A DNA stretch of 49,919 nucleotides from Corynebacterium sp. (GCF_030530965.1 NZ_JAUMTY010000012.1:1-49919); one strand, 5' to 3'; shown: positions 17,688 through 25,899, counted from the stretch's first letter. Program-made: numbers and translations. The notes: generated by a model not told the origin, from the sequence alone.

Positions 17688-19427
17688 ATGGCAACGTCAA
17701 CTATCGCGGCGCTGCTGCCGCTTTTCCTTGCCGGGCCTCTGGCGGCCGCGGCTCTTGCCGCCATGTCGCCGTGGAAAATAGCACGCATCGCTTTGGCTTT
17801 CGTGGTGCCGGTCGTCGGTTTTTCTGCGGGCCTGAGCCTCATGATCTACCACTGGAATCACCCCGCGATCGCCGAGAATGTGGGCGGTTACGCTGCGGGT
17901 ATTGCGATTCCGTTCGCGTCGGATTCGTTCTCGTCGCTCATGATCACGATGACCTCGATTGTGTGCCTGGTCTCCGTGTGGTTTGCGACGGCTGTCGGAG
18001 AGATGAACGCGCGCTTCTACCCCGCCCTGGTGTGCATGCTGATGGGTGGCGTGTATGGCGCGATGAGCACGGCGGATCTGTTCAACCTGTTCGTGTGCAT
18101 TGAGGTCATGCTTCTGCCGTCGTACGCGCTGCTTGCGATGACGGGTACGTTGCAGCGTCTCCGTTCTGGCCGCTTGTTTGTGCTGGTGAACTTGATTACA
18201 TCGGCTGTGCTGGTCATCGGTGTCACGCTCACCTACGCGACAGCGGGGACATCGAACCTGCCGGCACTGGCCAGTGCGGCCCGGGGCAACGGGCCAGTGG
18301 TGGTCACCGGTGGTCTGATTCTTCTGGCGCTGGCTATTAAAGCTGGTCTGTTCCCTGTTCACACGTGGTTGCCGCGCACTTATCCGAACACGTCGCCGGC
18401 TGTCATGGCTTTGTTCTCTGGTCTGCACACCAAGGTGGCGTTCTACGCGATCTTCCGCATTTATGCCGTCATGTTTGGCCTGGATGACCGCTGGTCATGG
18501 CTCATTCTTGTGATTTGTGTGGCGGCCATGCTTGTTGGTTCCTGGGCCGGACTGGGTGAGCGGACGATGCGTTCGGTTCTGGCCTACCAGATGGTCAACG
18601 GTATGCCATTTATGCTCGTTGGCCTGGCATTTGTGGGCCATGATCCCCGACGGATGCTGGCGGCGGGCGTGTTCTACGCGGTTCACCACATGACAGTGAT
18701 TGCGTCGCTAGCCCTCTCCATCGGCTCGATTGAGGAAACGTACGGAACCGGCCGTTTGCAGCGCCTGTCCGGCTTGATGCGTCGTGACCCGTTGGTTGCG
18801 GCCGTGTTCGTCGCCGGCGCGTTGTCGATCGTCGGGTTGCCGCCGTTCTCCGGCGTGATCGGTAAATTGGGTGTTGTGATGGCTGTGGCCAGCGACTACT
18901 CGGTGAAATCGTGGATCGTGTTGGCGGCCATCGTCATCGCCGGCATGGGCGCGCTGCTCTCTATGCTCCGGCTGTGGCGCGAGGTGTTCTGGGGCAAACC
19001 CATGAATCCGCAGTACGTTGACCGTCAACTGGCTGTTCCGGTGCGGTTCATTTTGCCGTCCGCGGTGATGGCCCTCATGTCAGCCGGGCTGCTGGTGGGC
19101 GCTGGACCCGCCATTTCGGCGACGAACCACGCGGCGGATTCGCTGCTCAACGTCAAGGCCTACCAGAGCGCTGTTCTTGGCGACGACGCGGTGGGTGTTG
19201 CGAACACCGGTGGCGCTGGTCTGACTGGCGATTCCCATGATCCGGCCGAGGTTCCCGAGGACAAGATTGTTCACCACGACGACGAGGACGATCACGCTGA
19301 CAACGACCACGACACTGACCACAACGCGGCGGGTGCTGGCCACGCCACTGAGGGCGGCCACCACGCCGATTCACATCAGCGTCAAGCGTCGGCAATGATT
19401 GCAGGGACCACAGGAGGGCAAGAATGA
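17688..19427 (+). CDS. mrpD: Mrp antiporter subunit D with His/Asp-rich tail
   Basis: A 579-residue NuoM/N-like antiporter subunit with about 14 membrane segments. Its core motifs include HTWLPRTYPNTSPAVMALFSGLHTKVAFYA broken across the channel helices, and GLPPFSGVIGK. Past residue about 510 there is an unusual tail very rich in His and Asp (HHDDEDDHADNDHDTDHNAA and more), which looks able to bind divalent metals. It starts directly after the mrpC stop, with an in-line ribosome binding site inside mrpC. Confidence 0.94.
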   Translation: MATSTIAALLPLFLAGPLAAAALAAMSPWKIARIALAFVVPVVGFSAGLSLMIYHWNHPAIAENVGGYAAGIAIPFASDSFSSLMITMTSIVCLVSVWFATAVGEMNARFYPALVCMLMGGVYGAMSTADLFNLFVCIEVMLLPSYALLAMTGTLQRLRSGRLFVLVNLITSAVLVIGVTLTYATAGTSNLPALASAARGNGPVVVTGGLILLALAIKAGLFPVHTWLPRTYPNTSPAVMALFSGLHTKVAFYAIFRIYAVMFGLDDRWSWLILVICVAAMLVGSWAGLGERTMRSVLAYQMVNGMPFMLVGLAFVGHDPRRMLAAGVFYAVHHMTVIASLALSIGSIEETYGTGRLQRLSGLMRRDPLVAAVFVAGALSIVGLPPFSGVIGKLGVVMAVASDYSVKSWIVLAAIVIAGMGALLSMLRLWREVFWGKPMNPQYVDRQLAVPVRFILPSAVMALMSAGLLVGAGPAISATNHAADSLLNVKAYQSAVLGDDAVGVANTGGAGLTGDSHDPAEVPEDKIVHHDDEDDHADNDHDTDHNAAGAGHATEGGHHADSHQRQASAMIAGTTGGQE

Positions 19428-20056
19428 AAACAGTTCGTCTAACTCTGCATGCCCTACGGTACGGTGCGTGGCTCATTGAGCAGGTGTTACTGGCAACGTG
19501 GTCCATCATCGTGGATGCCAACAAGCGCCGGTCAGAGATCGATCCGATCATTGTGGCGTACCCGTTGCGTGTGCAAACGGACCGCGAGGTCGGCCTCTTT
19601 ACGACGTCGATCACCATGACGCCGGGGACGTTATCGTTGGGGCTCCTTGAGGTGGGCGATGCCCTGCCTCAGGACGTGTCCGATTATCCCGGGCCGCATG
19701 AGCCGATGCCGGCTGAAGATGCTCCCGACGGCCGGATCCTTCTGGTTCATGCTGCGTTTGGTAGCGATCCGGAGTCCATCATGCAGGAGCTCGCAGAGAT
19801 GGAACAGCGGCTTGCCCCCCAGGTGTGCCAGCGCACGCACCCGCGGTGCGCTAATGGTTACACCAGTAAGTTGTATTACTCGGATGATGCACCCAATGGC
19901 GGTCCCGGGCCGAAGTCCTTCACTAAGCCCGGCGGGCCGAGCATTCCCCCTGGTTATGCCGGTGGGGATACGGATGCTACCGGGTTCTCTGTTGAGTCCA
20001 TTCTTCCGGAGTCCGCCAAAGCCTCGCGTCGGAACGCTTCACAGGAGGAGAGCTAA
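19424..20056 (+). CDS. mrpE: Mrp antiporter subunit E
   Basis: A 210-residue subunit. The N-terminal hydrophobic segment (RYGAWLIEQVLLATWSIIVDA) and the ITMTPGTLSLG motif are diagnostic of MrpE, where this Thr-Pro-Gly-Thr loop is conserved. The C-terminal 70 residues are a hydrophilic extension with CQRTHPRCANGY and Pro/Gly-rich sequence not found in short MrpE proteins. It overlaps mrpD by 4 bases. Confidence 0.92.
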   Translation: MKTVRLTLHALRYGAWLIEQVLLATWSIIVDANKRRSEIDPIIVAYPLRVQTDREVGLFTTSITMTPGTLSLGLLEVGDALPQDVSDYPGPHEPMPAEDAPDGRILLVHAAFGSDPESIMQELAEMEQRLAPQVCQRTHPRCANGYTSKLYYSDDAPNGGPGPKSFTKPGGPSIPPGYAGGDTDATGFSVESILPESAKASRRNASQEES

Positions 20057-20058
20057 CT

Positions 20059-20316
20059 ATGACATTCGTCTTAATTCTTGTGAGCGCGGTCATCATTGCC
20101 TCCTTATTAGCGGCATTATTGCTGATGGCACGGTGTGATGACTTGTCCCGCACAGTGTTGTCCGACGTTATTTTCTTCGGCGCGGTCGGACTGTTCCTGG
20201 TGTACTCGCTGGGGAACCGAACAACCATCACCTACGAGGTCGCCGTCTTCGCCGGGGTGCTGAGCGTCCTGAGCTCGGTTGCCAACTCGCGCATCATGGT
20301 GGGAGGCCAACGATGA
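20059..20316 (+). CDS. mrpF: Mrp antiporter subunit F
   Basis: An 85-residue protein with three membrane helices. The pattern MARCDDLSRTVLSDVIFFG matches MrpF (usually RGP-x-x-x-DR-V-x-x-D). AGGAGGAG precedes the start. It overlaps mrpG by 4 bases. Confidence 0.92.
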   Translation: MTFVLILVSAVIIASLLAALLLMARCDDLSRTVLSDVIFFGAVGLFLVYSLGNRTTITYEVAVFAGVLSVLSSVANSRIMVGGQR

Positions 20317-20714
20317 TCGTCAACATCATTATTTCTGTACTGATCGTGATCGCCGCCATCGCCTTCATCGACGAGGTCATCGAAATGTGGCGGGCGCCCG
20401 ACGCCCTCACTCGCGTCAACCTCACCGGCCCCATCACAGGCGTCGGAGTCCCCCTGCTCATCATTGCGAACATGATTCGTTCTATTGCCGACGGCGACGA
20501 ATGGTACGTCGTGCTGGTGAAGTCCGTGATCGCAATCGTCGCGTGCCTGATGGTCGCGTCGGTGGGATCGTTCGTGATGGGCCGTTCCGTCCACGCTGAA
20601 CAAATCCGTCGCGGGCAGAGCGCCACGATGGGCAAAGGAGCAGGCTACACGGGCAAAGCCACAACAACGACGGGAACCCCCCTGGACGGCAAAGCCGGTG
20701 GAGACAAAGACTAA
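20313..20714 (+). CDS. mrpG: Mrp antiporter subunit G
   Basis: A 133-residue protein with three membrane helices and the MrpG-type core (EMWRAPDALTRVNLTGPITGVGVP). A basic, Gly/Thr-rich tail of about 30 residues follows the last helix. It is the last gene of the mrp operon. Confidence 0.9.
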   Translation: MIVNIIISVLIVIAAIAFIDEVIEMWRAPDALTRVNLTGPITGVGVPLLIIANMIRSIADGDEWYVVLVKSVIAIVACLMVASVGSFVMGRSVHAEQIRRGQSATMGKGAGYTGKATTTTGTPLDGKAGGDKD

Positions 20715-20790
20715 GCGGAGAGTTAAACATTAAGCAGGGCTACACCTAGGCGCCTAAGCGTCGAGGGTGGCTCTGTTTCTTTTTGATAAC

Positions 20791-20811
20791 ATCCCCCAAC
20801 AAAGGGGGGAT
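20791..20811 (+). terminator. Terminator-like hairpin downstream of mrpG
   Basis: A 7-bp perfect stem ATCCCCC / GGGGGAT with a 7-base loop, followed by ATTTCG. It is preceded by a T-rich stretch (TTTCTTTTTGATAAC), so it may also work on the other strand. It lies 77 bases past mrpG. Confidence 0.5.
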
Positions 20812-20959
20812 ATTTCGCCCTTAAAAGTTTCGATTATATTTCGGTTACTGAAGCATCTCAGAACCATTGCTACCGTTGGCCACGGACACGGAAACCACTT
20901 TCTACCCAGGTGGTCAGCCCTCGAGGGCACCACTACCGACTTCAGAGAAAGGACTATCC

Positions 20960-21538
20960 ATGCCAGCCAACGTCACGTCCGATTCCATCGATCGCGACAA
21001 CACAATCCGCAACTCCCGATCACACGTCGGGCGTATTGCCGCCGGAGCCGCCGCCATTGTGGCCGGTGCCGGCCTCATGGGTGCAACCGCCGCTCAGGCT
21101 GAAGAAGCACCTGCACCAGCCCCCGCTCCAGCGCCCGCTCCGGAAGATGCCGCCCAGGCTGTTCACCACGTCGTCTTCAACACCCCCGAAGTCGACTGCC
21201 AGGTCACCGAGAACCCTGATTCCGTCGCATGTGGAAGCAGCACGGCTGGGGCACAGAGCCAGAACTCACAGCAAGCCGGCGACGGAGCTGTCTGCGGACC
21301 TGATCTCAATGTCGATCGCCCTGTCTTCGAGACCAAAGAGGGCGACCCCAACTCCGTGAAGCTCACATGCACGCACCAGGGGTTTGCGGGAGACACCACC
21401 GTACTTGACGGGACCAGCCCGCAAACCGTCGGCCGCTACACCTTCTCCTTTGAGACGGATGGCACCATCCACATCACTGCCGACGGCGGTAACAAAGTTG
21501 TCGACATCACCCCCGCCGGAACTTTCGACGCTGCTTAA
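20960..21538 (+). CDS. Small secreted protein, unknown function
   Basis: A 192-residue protein with a signal peptide: charged start, hydrophobic residues 27-44 (AAGAAAIVAGAGLMG) and an ATAAQA cleavage site near residue 52. An Ala-Pro repeat linker follows (APAPAPAPAPAPE). The mature part has four cysteines (DCQVTEN, VACGSS, AVCGPD, LTCTHQG), suggesting two disulfides, and a beta-rich end (GRYTFSFETDGTIHITADGG). I do not recognise a family. The start has GAGAAAGGA 8 bases upstream. It stands alone between the mrp operon and the accessory island. Confidence 0.75.
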   Translation: MPANVTSDSIDRDNTIRNSRSHVGRIAAGAAAIVAGAGLMGATAAQAEEAPAPAPAPAPAPEDAAQAVHHVVFNTPEVDCQVTENPDSVACGSSTAGAQSQNSQQAGDGAVCGPDLNVDRPVFETKEGDPNSVKLTCTHQGFAGDTTVLDGTSPQTVGRYTFSFETDGTIHITADGGNKVVDITPAGTFDAA

Positions 21539-21569
21539 ATAAAGCGCCAACTGTATAAGTAAGGGCCCA

Positions 21570-21604
21570 CTGTGGTTGGTGCGCGTTTACCGTAGCAACC
21601 ACAG
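21570..21604 (+). terminator. Inverted repeat downstream of the secreted protein
   Basis: A 9-bp perfect stem CTGTGGTTG / CAACCACAG with a 17-base loop, 31 bases after the stop. There is no T tract, so it may be a Rho-type or RNA-stability element rather than an intrinsic terminator. Confidence 0.4.
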
Positions 21605-21718
21605 CGGATCGATTCCTCCGGTGCTATGTCTCTGGGTCGAGACGGCCGGATTCAATTAGTAAACGATGATCGATACGACGAAGTCCCCGCCACCAGGGCG
21701 GGGATTGATGGTCTGTGG

Positions 21719-21910
21719 TTACCAGACGGGCCTTAGGGAATTGATGAAGCGTCGCCACAGTGGGGCGGGTTGGTATTCATCGGTCGCCTTCTCCGGGGGC
21801 GTTAGACCAGCAGAGATGTAGGACTGTCGCGGTGGTGTTTCTCCGAGACTCTCAGAGTGGCGAATCGCCTTACGGTGGGTATCAGTCCAATCAGTCATTG
21901 TCTTCACCAT
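21719..21910 (-). CDS. Small hypothetical protein
   Basis: A 63-residue (or 59, from the ATG at 21898) soluble protein starting MVKTMTDWTDTHRKAIRHSE and ending RRFINSLRPVW. Both starts have usable purine-rich sequence upstream (AAAGGAAAGG). It overlaps the preceding small membrane protein gene by 20 bases, a sign of a two-gene unit. No family recognised. Accessory in character, with lower GC than the core genes. Confidence 0.5.
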   Translation of the reverse strand: MVKTMTDWTDTHRKAIRHSESLGETPPRQSYISAGLTPPEKATDEYQPAPLWRRFINSLRPVW

Positions 21911-22217
21911 CCTTTCCTTTCATGCTATCGCTTGCAGCACAATCATGGGGTGACTGATAAAACTTGTCTATCAGCTCTCGTTCGGTTTGACCCGCTAAGG
22001 AACTGTCGTAGAGGTCGCCCAGCTCGATATCCGCTGCTTTCCTTGTTTCATTTGTTGCTGTTTCATTGTTTGCGTTTTCTACTGCCCAGGTGAAACGTTT
22101 CCACCACTCGGCCCGGTTATCACTAATCCATTTTTGCCATAGTGTAAGAAATACGGCCACAAGGCCGCCAGCGGCGATGAATAGTTGCACGAGCCGAAGC
22201 CACGCTTCTGTATCCAT
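21891..22217 (-). CDS. Small single-pass membrane protein
   Basis: A 108-residue protein with an N-terminal membrane helix at residues 8-28 (RLVQLFIAAGGLVAVFLTLW) and a charged soluble domain (WWKRFTWAVENANNE, ERELIDKFYQ). AGGGGG lies 8 bases upstream of the ATG. The layout of a short membrane anchor plus helical domain is common in phage and plasmid cargo. Function unknown. Confidence 0.6.
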   Translation of the reverse strand: MDTEAWLRLVQLFIAAGGLVAVFLTLWQKWISDNRAEWWKRFTWAVENANNETATNETRKAADIELGDLYDSSLAGQTERELIDKFYQSPHDCAASDSMKGKDGEDND

Positions 22218-22478
22218 ACTGTTTACCCCCTATCTACTCGGTGAGTGTCATCGACAAGAGGTATTGACGCGTTTTTACCGCGATGGTTCCCCAGTGTGGC
22301 CGTAGTCACTGTGCGACCATCGACGCTCGGCGATGGGAGAAGAAGGTCGGTGGATACCGCGCTAGCGTGGACGTCACCGTTTTCCTGGTGACTAGTTATC
22401 GCCCATCGATCGATCTAAAGACCTCTCGGACATATTCGGACGATATGCCTGCAACTACCCATTGCGTTAAGGAGAATA

Positions 22479-22667
22479 ATGAAGTCACAAATTATAACTC
22501 TCGCGTTAATTATCGTATGTGCATCAACTGCTACACTTTCTCTACTCCTCGTCCCTTCGGAATTCAAGGAACCAAGCGTCGATAAAATAATTTATATTTT
22601 GCTGCTCTTCTCAGCTTCAATTGCCAGCGGTATTAGCGCTAATAAAGTAGCTCACGATTCACGGTAA
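22479..22667 (+). CDS. Small two-helix membrane protein
   Basis: A 62-residue protein with two predicted membrane helices (residues 5-25 and 38-54) and a short basic C-terminus. The ribosome binding site AAGGAG lies 4 bases upstream of the ATG. AT-rich codon use differs from core genes. Function unknown; such proteins occur in mobile and defence islands. Confidence 0.55.
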   Translation: MKSQIITLALIIVCASTATLSLLLVPSEFKEPSVDKIIYILLLFSASIASGISANKVAHDSR

Positions 22668-22763
22668 GACTTATTTGTGTGACCGATGTAGTAGTTTCCG
22701 CGGACATAGCTCTCAGCATGTGTGAAGCACTGATGCTTGTCATTGGATAGGGAGATCATTTTT

Positions 22764-23186
22764 ATGGGAGAAGGTTCAGAGAAGATTGCCGAGTTGGAAC
22801 AGAGGATCGAATACCTATCTACCCAAGTCGAACGCCTCATCGACCTGCACAACCCTTTCCCATCGCCGATGACGACGTTCCGAAAAGCAGCCATGCTAAA
22901 TGCCCTCACTTTCGAACAAGAGGCGCTAGTTATCAAGCTCTTAGAAGCGGTAACTGCTTTCAACAAAGGTGAAAAGGTTGATATCAACCAGGGCTTGCTG
23001 CCATTTCCTGACGAAACCGTAGCGCTATTTAACGACTACGCAGACAAGGGAACAATCGACGTCAAGCAAGTAAAGAACATGATAAAAACGTTCATTCCAG
23101 GTGGCGATGCTTCCGCCCACAACCTGATTGAGGCATGGGAAGCGGTTCAGAATAAAAGTCGACGCAACAACGGCGAACACCAGTGA
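22764..23186 (+). CDS. Hypothetical protein with N-terminal coiled coil
   Basis: A 140-residue protein. Residues 5-30 (KIAELEQRIEYLSTQVERL) are a heptad-rich coiled coil; the rest is helical with an acidic middle and a basic end (KSRRNNGEHQ). GGGAGA lies 8 bases upstream of the ATG at 22764, which I prefer to an earlier start at 22737. No family recognised. Confidence 0.55.
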   Translation: MGEGSEKIAELEQRIEYLSTQVERLIDLHNPFPSPMTTFRKAAMLNALTFEQEALVIKLLEAVTAFNKGEKVDINQGLLPFPDETVALFNDYADKGTIDVKQVKNMIKTFIPGGDASAHNLIEAWEAVQNKSRRNNGEHQ

Positions 23187-23329
23187 TCGGCTGGGTAACC
23201 ATGACGTCAACCGTGCCCGTAAGAACCACGGTCATAATTTGCCTTGGGCTGCACTGATGGGTTTTTACCCTATCTTCTCCTCTTTCCGAGGCTCCGTCTT
23301 AAACCCACGATGTCGACGTCATAAAACGT

Positions 23330-23655
23330 TCAGGCTGATGCGAGCTTGATGTTGATGAGCGTATTTAGTGAAACACCCTGTGTTTGAGCCTCAATAGCAA
23401 GCTGACGATGTAAAAAGGGTGGAATACGCACGTTGAACTTGCCTGAGTACCGCCGCCCACCGAGAGGCTCAGGAGCCTTTTCCCCGGACGACTCCATGTC
23501 GGAAACAGCTTCAGTGACAAGGTTAAATAGTCCAGCTTGAGCCTTCTGCAGATCAGTGTCGAGCCAAGATAACGAAAAAACTCAGCAACAGTGGCCACAT
23601 ACTCTTGGTCACTCCCAGACCACGACACTTGATAGGTGTACTTGCTGATATCCAT
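23330..23655 (-). pseudogene. HicB-like antitoxin, frameshifted
   Basis: The N-terminus (MDISKYTYQVSWSGSDQEYV, then ATVAEF) is the HicB partial RNase-H-like fold. After the run of six A on the plus strand (23576-23581) the frame breaks; one extra T on the coding strand would restore SLSWLDTDLQKAQAGLFNLV, continuing to a ribbon-helix-helix end (KFNVRIPPFLHRQLAIEAQ, SLNTLINIKLASA). Intact, it would be 108 residues. Either a one-base deletion in the homopolymer or a sequencing error. No HicA toxin is visible beside it, and solitary HicB-like proteins of this form occur in corynebacteria. Confidence 0.75.
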
Positions 23656-23956
23656 CTTGGCTACTCCTGTTCCTCGACGCTTGGACCATTGGTGGAAGCC
23701 AGTTTGTCAATCACACACAGAACTTAGCTTTTCTCTTGGGGTATTTGAACGGTCACGCATGGATCACCAGCCACGGTGTTTTCCCAAACGCACCTCATAC
23801 AGCGGTACCGTATATGGTACTGGAACGGAACTAAGAGTCACATAAACAGGGAAAACACACATGGACGCGCGGATTTTTCTCCAGAACCCAAAACTTTGGA
23901 CATGAGACACGCCCCATACTAAATGGGTTAGAACGTTCGCTGATTATGGGCCCCTG
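23656..23956. other. Gene-free stretch with a short palindrome
   Basis: No supported gene. The inverted repeat GTACC-GTATAT-GGTAC lies at 23805-23820 in the region upstream of the HicB-like gene and could be its operator. Confidence 0.35.
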
Positions 23957-24133
23957 TCATAAAGCTCGAAAAGTAATGCTATTTTCCCTCGGTCTTTTCT
24001 CTGCCGCTTTGGAAAAAGGCTTTAAATCCTTTTTTTTAAGCTCAGGATTCTCACGCATTCTTATCCTGAGACCGAGAATCCTCCCGATAACAGCTCCTAA
24101 TAAAACAATTATGGAAATGACATATAAAGGCAT
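23957..24133 (-). CDS. Small membrane protein, tandem paralogue A
   Basis: A 58-residue protein starting MPLYVISIIVLLGAVIGRIL and continuing GLRIRMRENPEL, with a basic tail. One membrane helix at residues 3-20. It is a clear paralogue of the gene at 24302-24451: both share MPL, a hydrophobic helix with a Gly-rich centre, the motif R-M-R-x-NPEL, and an almost identical upstream block GAGAGATTAAGGAGCGGA, which holds the ribosome binding site. Function unknown. Confidence 0.65.
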   Translation of the reverse strand: MPLYVISIIVLLGAVIGRILGLRIRMRENPELKKKDLKPFSKAAEKRPRENSITFRAL

Positions 24134-24301
24134 GGTCCGCTCCTTAATCTCTCGTGAATTTTGATCACTACAGGCTTACTGCTCACTCTCGCGAGACCGC
24201 TTCCCCAAAGGCGTGCAGAAGGGCCCCACATCGCTCCGGCATCTCAACCCTTTACTGCGCGGGGAGCTCTCTGTAAATAAGCTCGGATCGTAGGACGATT
24301 G

Positions 24302-24451
24302 TCACTCGGACTGGCCGTCGTCCTTCTGGAACAATATTTTTAGACCTTTTCCTTGAAGCTCGGGGTTGTCTCTCATTCGTTTGATGAGACCAAGGGCGTA
24401 CCCGATACTTCCTCCTGCTAAGACCACGATGAAGACGACGAATAGTGGCAT
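24302..24451 (-). CDS. Small membrane protein, tandem paralogue B
   Basis: A 49-residue protein starting MPLFVVFIVVLAGGSIGYAL, then IKRMRDNPELQGKGLKIL. The start at 24451 is chosen because AAGGAG lies 7 bases upstream and because it lines up with paralogue A; a longer frame to 24505 does not. One N-terminal helix, cytoplasmic charged tail. The pair is probably a recent tandem duplication. Size and shape recall phage holins, small toxins or membrane-damaging peptides, but nothing proves that. Confidence 0.65.
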   Translation of the reverse strand: MPLFVVFIVVLAGGSIGYALGLIKRMRDNPELQGKGLKILFQKDDGQSE

Positions 24452-25117
24452 GTTCCGCTCCTTAATCTCTCGTGAGGACTTTAATGGGAGTGGCTTGCTA
24501 CCCACGTCTAAAAGAATTTTTTTCGAAGGCAGCCAATTCCGCTATGACCAAGTGAACGACAGCGAGAGATAAAACGTCCTCCCAAAAACAGCTCATGTAC
24601 GGCATCAACCGCGAGGATTACATTGGAACAGCCGTTTCTTTCGATGCATTGAGGAACGCAAGCATGAGGCAGTCGTACTCCATGATGCCCTCCCACTCGT
24701 CGGAAGCGCCGGACTGAACGTCAGCTTGGAGCCACTGTGCAATCTATCGAAGTCGTAAGCACTCGGACACCGCCCAGCTTAAGGGTAGGTTTACTTAGCT
24801 GGCATTACTTAGATGGGATTTGTCACCTATACAGGGGTAATTTGGGGAGCTAATTTGTCTGATATCGGACTATTTTCCGCAGAGTAGCGCTTTTAGAGTG
24901 GCGCCCCGAGTTCTTCGACTCTGGAAAAGGCTAAATACTTATCACCGCTGAGAGAGTGAGTCCTACGAAGGATGGCTACACGCTGATCGAACATAGCCTA
25001 TGTCGACGCTCATTTTTAACAGCCACAACGGAAATCTGAGAGGGCCCCGACGTTCTACCTGCCCCGGTGTAACCGAGGACAGTCTTCGTTTGGAAGCCCC
25101 TGTAGGTCCTAAATATT
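24452..25117. other. Long gene-free stretch in the island
   Basis: No supported gene. A 40-codon plus-strand frame at 24595-24717 (MYGINREDYIGTAVSFDALR at its start) reads like natural protein but has no ribosome binding site, so it may be the scrap of a lost gene. A 62-codon minus-strand frame at 24508-24696 looks spurious. Confidence 0.4.
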
Positions 25118-25789
25118 CTATGGGCGCGAAAGCCGGATGTCAGCGACACGGGAGTGCTGTGTGATCCACTGACACGCTACGGGATCAATCCAGTTAGATA
25201 CGTTCTTGATCGCGATCTCGTAGCGATCAAGGTCCGCCGATTCCTCTTCTTGGTGTTGCTTCACGAGAGGTTCGTGGTGTGCACACCGATTTCGCAGGCG
25301 ATAGACCTCATCAATCTCCGTCTTAAAGTCTTCCAGCGAAGGGCTGACTCTAGGACGACTGTCGTTGTCCGAGGGGAGGAGCGTGGTAACCAGTTTCGCC
25401 TGGATGAGTGGCCAAAGCCTTGATTGGTACCGGGTTCCGAAAAGAAAGACCCAGAAGTCAAGACTAAGCTCAGCGATCACTTGCCCGGGTAGTGGTGCGC
25501 TCCGCTGTTTATTGCTTATGCGTTTCTTTGCCTTCCAGACTGCACGCCGTGCTGGCGTAGATAGGTTGATATCTTCATGGTCGTACCACTGAGCTCCGTA
25601 TCTAGGACTGACTGCGGTATCAATCCTGTTGCGCAGAAGCACCTCGACATGGGCGATGTCCTCTAAGAAGGTTTTGCTGAGCTGAGTGTTCCAGACATAG
25701 AACGCTTCGGGATCACGGTGGTGAGCATATGTGCGCATACGTGGGCAAGAAAACCATTGCTCAAGATTGTTGTAGGTCACGCATTTCAT
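25118..25789 (-). CDS. Abi_2/AbiF-like HEPN abortive-infection protein (short form)
   Basis: A 223-residue Abi family protein. The HEPN catalytic motif is R166-N-R-C-A-H171 in VYRLRNRCAHHEPL, the R-x4-H form of metal-independent HEPN RNases. The N-terminal part has the usual helical layout (LSKTFLEDIAHVEVLLRNRI), and WVFLFGTRYQSRLW fits the central region of the family. Members act in abortive infection or toxin-antitoxin pairs by cutting RNA. There is no good ribosome binding site upstream; instead a 45-base hairpin lies 24 bases before the ATG (25813-25857). Downstream is gene-free. Confidence 0.8.
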   Translation of the reverse strand: MKCVTYNNLEQWFSCPRMRTYAHHRDPEAFYVWNTQLSKTFLEDIAHVEVLLRNRIDTAVSPRYGAQWYDHEDINLSTPARRAVWKAKKRISNKQRSAPLPGQVIAELSLDFWVFLFGTRYQSRLWPLIQAKLVTTLLPSDNDSRPRVSPSLEDFKTEIDEVYRLRNRCAHHEPLVKQHQEEESADLDRYEIAIKNVSNWIDPVACQWITQHSRVADIRLSRP

Positions 25790-25797
25790 TGTGCTAC

Positions 25798-25862
25798 AAT
25801 TCCGTACGAAAGCCCCGGAGCGATCCCTGAACCTGAAACACGGTCACATCGCCGGGGTTATT
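25798..25862 (-). ncRNA. Candidate structured RNA upstream of the short Abi gene
   Basis: On the minus strand CCCCGG/CCGGGG and CGAT/ATCG form an outer stem (25813-25857) with a 2-base bulge, and TGACC/GGTTCA can pair inside it. TTATAT, a -10-like box, lies about 13 bases before the hairpin, so a transcript could start at its foot. CTTTCGTACGG follows, resembling TTTTCGTTACTGG after the hairpin of the second Abi gene. An RNA antitoxin or the AbiF-associated RNA motif is my reading; a leader terminator is the alternative. Confidence 0.5.
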
Positions 25863-25899
25863 GTTTTTCTATATAACCATGTAGGGATTGGGGGATAAG

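Noticed and set aside
23636..24200. Plus-strand frames opposite the small membrane protein genes, considered as HicA or membrane proteins
   Set aside because: The minus-strand reading has good ribosome binding sites and two paralogous products, so the plus frames are shadows.
24508..24696. A 62-codon minus-strand frame in the island
   Set aside because: Cys/Gly/His-rich start with no ribosome binding site; the competing plus-strand scrap reads more like protein.
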